Source: Hyphomicrobiales bacterium
GTDB lineage: Bacteria; Pseudomonadota; Alphaproteobacteria; Rhizobiales; Afifellaceae
Reading direction: 5' to 3'
Length of the DNA: 7,656 nucleotides
Assembly (NCBI GenBank): GCA_013812985.1
Contig: JACCSN010000308.1
Location: 1 to 7,656 of the forward strand
A model generated the notes under the pieces. The model was not told where the DNA came from and made no database searches. It saw only the letters and a program-made list of their open reading frames with translations. The translations under genes were made by a program, and so were the position numbers. The first letter of the stretch is position 1, and every line of letters begins with the position of its first letter. Shown in pieces: positions 5,952 to 7,656 of this stretch.

Positions 5952-6025
5952 ATACTGGAAAAACGCCGACGGCCTAGGAAAGAGAGCACGGCGATTGGAA
6001 CAAGGAACTCGGCATGGAGGGTAGA

Positions 6026-6658
6026 ATGAAGATGTTCCGGTTCTCTCGCACATTGACGCTTGGCGTGGCTCTGTCGTTGCTGCTTCCGGCCGCGGCCGAC
6101 GCTCAGCTGTTCCGCATGTTCGATCCGGTGACGCAGGGCTTTGTCACCTACGACACGGAGCAACTCCAGCCGCGCGGCCGGCAGGCCATGCCCGACCCCC
6201 AGTATCAGGCGCAGGTCGTACAGTTCGCAACGGCGGAAGCGCCCGGCACGATCGTCATCGATACGGGAGCCAAGTTCCTCTATTACGTGATGAAGGACGG
6301 GCTGGCGATCCGCTACGGCGTCGGCGTCGGCAAGGAAGGTTTCGGCTGGTCGGGCGTCGTGGAGATCGGGCGCAAGGCCGAATGGCCGACCTGGACGCCG
6401 CCGGCGGAGATGATCGAGCGCCGCCCCGAACTCGTCGAATATGTGAGCGGCATGCCCGGCGGGCCGGAGAACCCGCTCGGCGCCCGCGCTCTCTACCTCT
6501 ACGACGGCGCCCAGGACACCATGTTCCGCATCCACGGCACGAACGAGCCCTGGTCGATCGGGCACAACGCCTCTTCCGGGTGCATCCGCATGCTGAACGA
6601 GCACGTCACCGAATTGCACCGGATGGCGACGGTCGGAACCAAAGTGATCGTTCAGTAG
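6026..6658 (+). CDS. L,D-transpeptidase (YkuD domain), third of three
   Basis: This 210-residue protein is the most compact of the three paralogs. The ATG at 6026 is preferred because GGAGGG (6016-6021) precedes it and because its MKMFRF start aligns with MKTVRF of the second copy; an ATG at 6014 would add four residues and is also possible. The signal peptide ends ADA (residue 26), followed by FRMFDPVTQGFVTYD (29-43), a short linker (44-70) and the YkuD domain (about 72-210). The catalytic residues are His170 and Cys186 (SSGCIRMLNE), 15 residues apart as in the other two copies. It shares GTNEPWSIG with the second copy but RKAEWPTWTPP with the first. The role is periplasmic peptidoglycan 3-3 cross-linking or protein attachment; which one cannot be told from sequence. 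A terminator follows, and malate synthase G converges from the right. Confidence 0.93.
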   Translation: MKMFRFSRTLTLGVALSLLLPAAADAQLFRMFDPVTQGFVTYDTEQLQPRGRQAMPDPQYQAQVVQFATAEAPGTIVIDTGAKFLYYVMKDGLAIRYGVGVGKEGFGWSGVVEIGRKAEWPTWTPPAEMIERRPELVEYVSGMPGGPENPLGARALYLYDGAQDTMFRIHGTNEPWSIGHNASSGCIRMLNEHVTELHRMATVGTKVIVQ

Positions 6659-6686
6659 TTGATGCTCCAAGTTGCTTAAGCCTTCA

Positions 6687-6716
6687 GGGACGGCCCTCCA
6701 GCCGCCCCTTTTCTTT
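6687..6716 (+). terminator. Rho-independent terminator after third L,D-transpeptidase
   Basis: GGGACGGC (6687-6694) pairs with GCCGCCCC (6701-6708) with one A-C mismatch around a six-base loop, followed by TTTTCTTT. It lies in the 73-base gap between this gene and the convergent malate synthase gene. Read leftward it has no T-run, so it serves mainly the rightward transcript. Confidence 0.75.
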
Positions 6717-6731
6717 GTACAGCCCGCAATT

Positions 6732-7656
6732 TCATGGCCCCGACCGCACTCCGCCGAGATCGAGCCCTTCATGCTTGCGCTTGGCCTCGATGCGGCGGGC
6801 GTGGAGGATCGGCTCAGTGTAGCCGTTCGGCTGCTCGCGGCCCTTGAAGACGAGGTCGCAGGCCGCCTGGAAGGCGATGCTCTCATCGTATGCCGGCGCC
6901 ATGGGCCGGTAGAGCGGGTCCCCGGCGTTCTGCCGGTCGACCACCGCCGCCATGCGCCGCAGCGTCTCCGTCACCTGGGCTTTTGTGACGATGCCGTGGT
7001 GAAGCCAGTTGGCGATGTGCTGGGAGGAGATGCGCAAGGTGGCGCGGTCCTCCATCAGGCCGACATTGTCGATGTCGGGGACTTTCGAGCAGCCGACGCC
7101 CTGGTCGATCCAGCGCACCACATAGCCGAGAATGCCCTGCGCATTGTTGTCGAGCTCCCGCTGGATGTCCTCCGGCGGCCAGTTCGGCCGTTCGGCGAGC
7201 GGGATCGACAGGATGTCCTCGATCTTCGCCCGCTCGCGCCCTTGCAGCTCCGCCTGCCGCGCGGCAACGTCGACCTTCAGATAGTGCAGCGCATGAAGCG
7301 TGGCGGCGGTGGGCGACGGCACCCAGGCGGTGTTGGCGCCGGCGCGCGGATGGGCGATCTTGGCGTCCAGCATCGCCGCCATGCGGTCCGGCATCGCCCA
7401 CATGCCCTTGCCGATCTGCGCCCGGCCCTGGAGCCCGCATCGCAGGCCGACATCGACGTTCCGGTCCTCGTAGGCCTGGATCCAGGGGGCCTGCCGCATG
7501 TCGCCCTTGCGGATCATCGGCCCGGCTTCCATCGAGGTGTGGATCTCGTCGCCGGTGCGGTCGAGGAAGCCGGTGTTGATGAAGACGATACGGGCGCGAG
7601 CGGCGCGGATCGATTCCTTCAGGTTCAGCGTGGTGCGCCGCTCCTCGTCCATGATT
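6732..7656 (-). CDS. glcB: Malate synthase G (C-terminal part, 5' end outside window)
   Basis: This cytoplasmic enzyme condenses acetyl-CoA with glyoxylate and water to malate and CoA, in the glyoxylate shunt and glycolate use. About 307 C-terminal residues are present of a usual ~720; the frame runs open off the right edge. Counting from the Met encoded at 7650-7652, conserved stretches include MDEERRT (1-7), [20 protein letters not shown] (25-44), KGMWAMPD (82-89) and [20 protein letters not shown] (105-124). By alignment from memory to the E. coli enzyme, Glu3 and Asp31 are the magnesium ligands (Glu427, Asp455), Asp202 is the catalytic base (Asp631), and Cys188 matches Cys617. All are intact. 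The C-terminus with [19 protein letters not shown] is also typical. It is convergent with the third L,D-transpeptidase and appears unrelated in function. Confidence 0.97.
   Translation of the reverse strand, partial: IMDEERRTTLNLKESIRAARARIVFINTGFLDRTGDEIHTSMEAGPMIRKGDMRQAPWIQAYEDRNVDVGLRCGLQGRAQIGKGMWAMPDRMAAMLDAKIAHPRAGANTAWVPSPTAATLHALHYLKVDVAARQAELQGRERAKIEDILSIPLAERPNWPPEDIQRELDNNAQGILGYVVRWIDQGVGCSKVPDIDNVGLMEDRATLRISSQHIANWLHHGIVTKAQVTETLRRMAAVVDRQNAGDPLYRPMAPAYDESIAFQAACDLVFKGREQPNGYTEPILHARRIEAKRKHEGLDLGGVRSGP

Larger units (their letters stand above)
5706..6025. other. Intergenic region between second and third L,D-transpeptidases
   Basis: These 320 bases hold no convincing gene. 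They contain the terminator at 5732-5761, a perfect 8-base palindromic stem at 5807-5828, a small inverted repeat CGAAG/CTTCG (5871-5886), overlapping inverted repeats at 5914-5951, and the ribosome site of the third copy. A weak promoter candidate is TTGCTC (5866-5871) with TATTCT (5887-5892), but the spacer is only 15 bases. Rightward and leftward open frames crossing this region lack family features. Confidence 0.6.

Noticed and set aside
5663..6886. A 407-residue leftward open frame spanning the third transpeptidase and its flanks
   Set aside because: It lies antisense to a clear YkuD gene and overlaps the end of glcB out of frame. Its translation is rich in Arg/Ala/Asp with no domain, as expected for a GC-rich shadow frame.
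1..7656. Defence system, mobile element, CRISPR array or structural RNA
   Set aside because: All of the strong coding regions are envelope, transport, repair or metabolic genes; I saw no transposase, integrase, regularly spaced repeats, tRNA cloverleaf or rRNA sequence.

Overview
The window looks like chromosomal sequence from an alphaproteobacterium, most likely of the Hyphomicrobiales/Rhizobiales. It is GC-rich with strong G/C third-position bias. It carries a cluster of YkuD L,D-transpeptidases whose active site reads SSGC(F/I)RM, a DUF2927-type exported protein, and a collagen-like exported protein whose N-terminal part resembles, from memory, proteins of this order. I cannot name the species.

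Layout: (1) Positions 1-1234 hold the end of one ABC-transporter inner-membrane permease and a complete second one, both reading right. They form a coupled pair of the spermidine/putrescine (PotB/PotC-like) type. (2) Positions 1273-3007 hold two leftward genes. One is an exported protein with a 20-triplet Gly-X-Y collagen segment and its own promoter in a small AT-rich patch. The other is DNA-3-methyladenine glycosylase I (tag). (3) Positions 3093-3824 hold a rightward exported DUF2927-like protein, divergent from tag. (4) Positions 3952-6658 hold three consecutive rightward paralogous L,D-transpeptidases, each with its own signal peptide and an intact His/Cys catalytic pair. They differ in their N-terminal regions and are separated by intergenic regions rich in hairpins and terminators. 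(5) Positions 6732-7656 hold the C-terminal part of malate synthase G (glcB), reading left and convergent with the last transpeptidase.

Most of the window concerns the cell envelope: transport across the inner membrane, an exported collagen-like protein, and three peptidoglycan-modifying enzymes. The transpeptidases would act in the periplasm, making 3-3 cross-links between meso-diaminopimelate residues or attaching outer-membrane proteins to peptidoglycan. The terminators after genes 2 and 3 of the array, and a weaker one after gene 1, suggest the paralogs are separately transcribed rather than one operon, which would allow different expression. tag and glcB appear to be unrelated housekeeping neighbours. 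I see no tRNA, rRNA, CRISPR, insertion sequence or phage gene. I found no clearly new multi-gene system; the most notable items are the transpeptidase triplet with diversified N-termini and the collagen-like protein.
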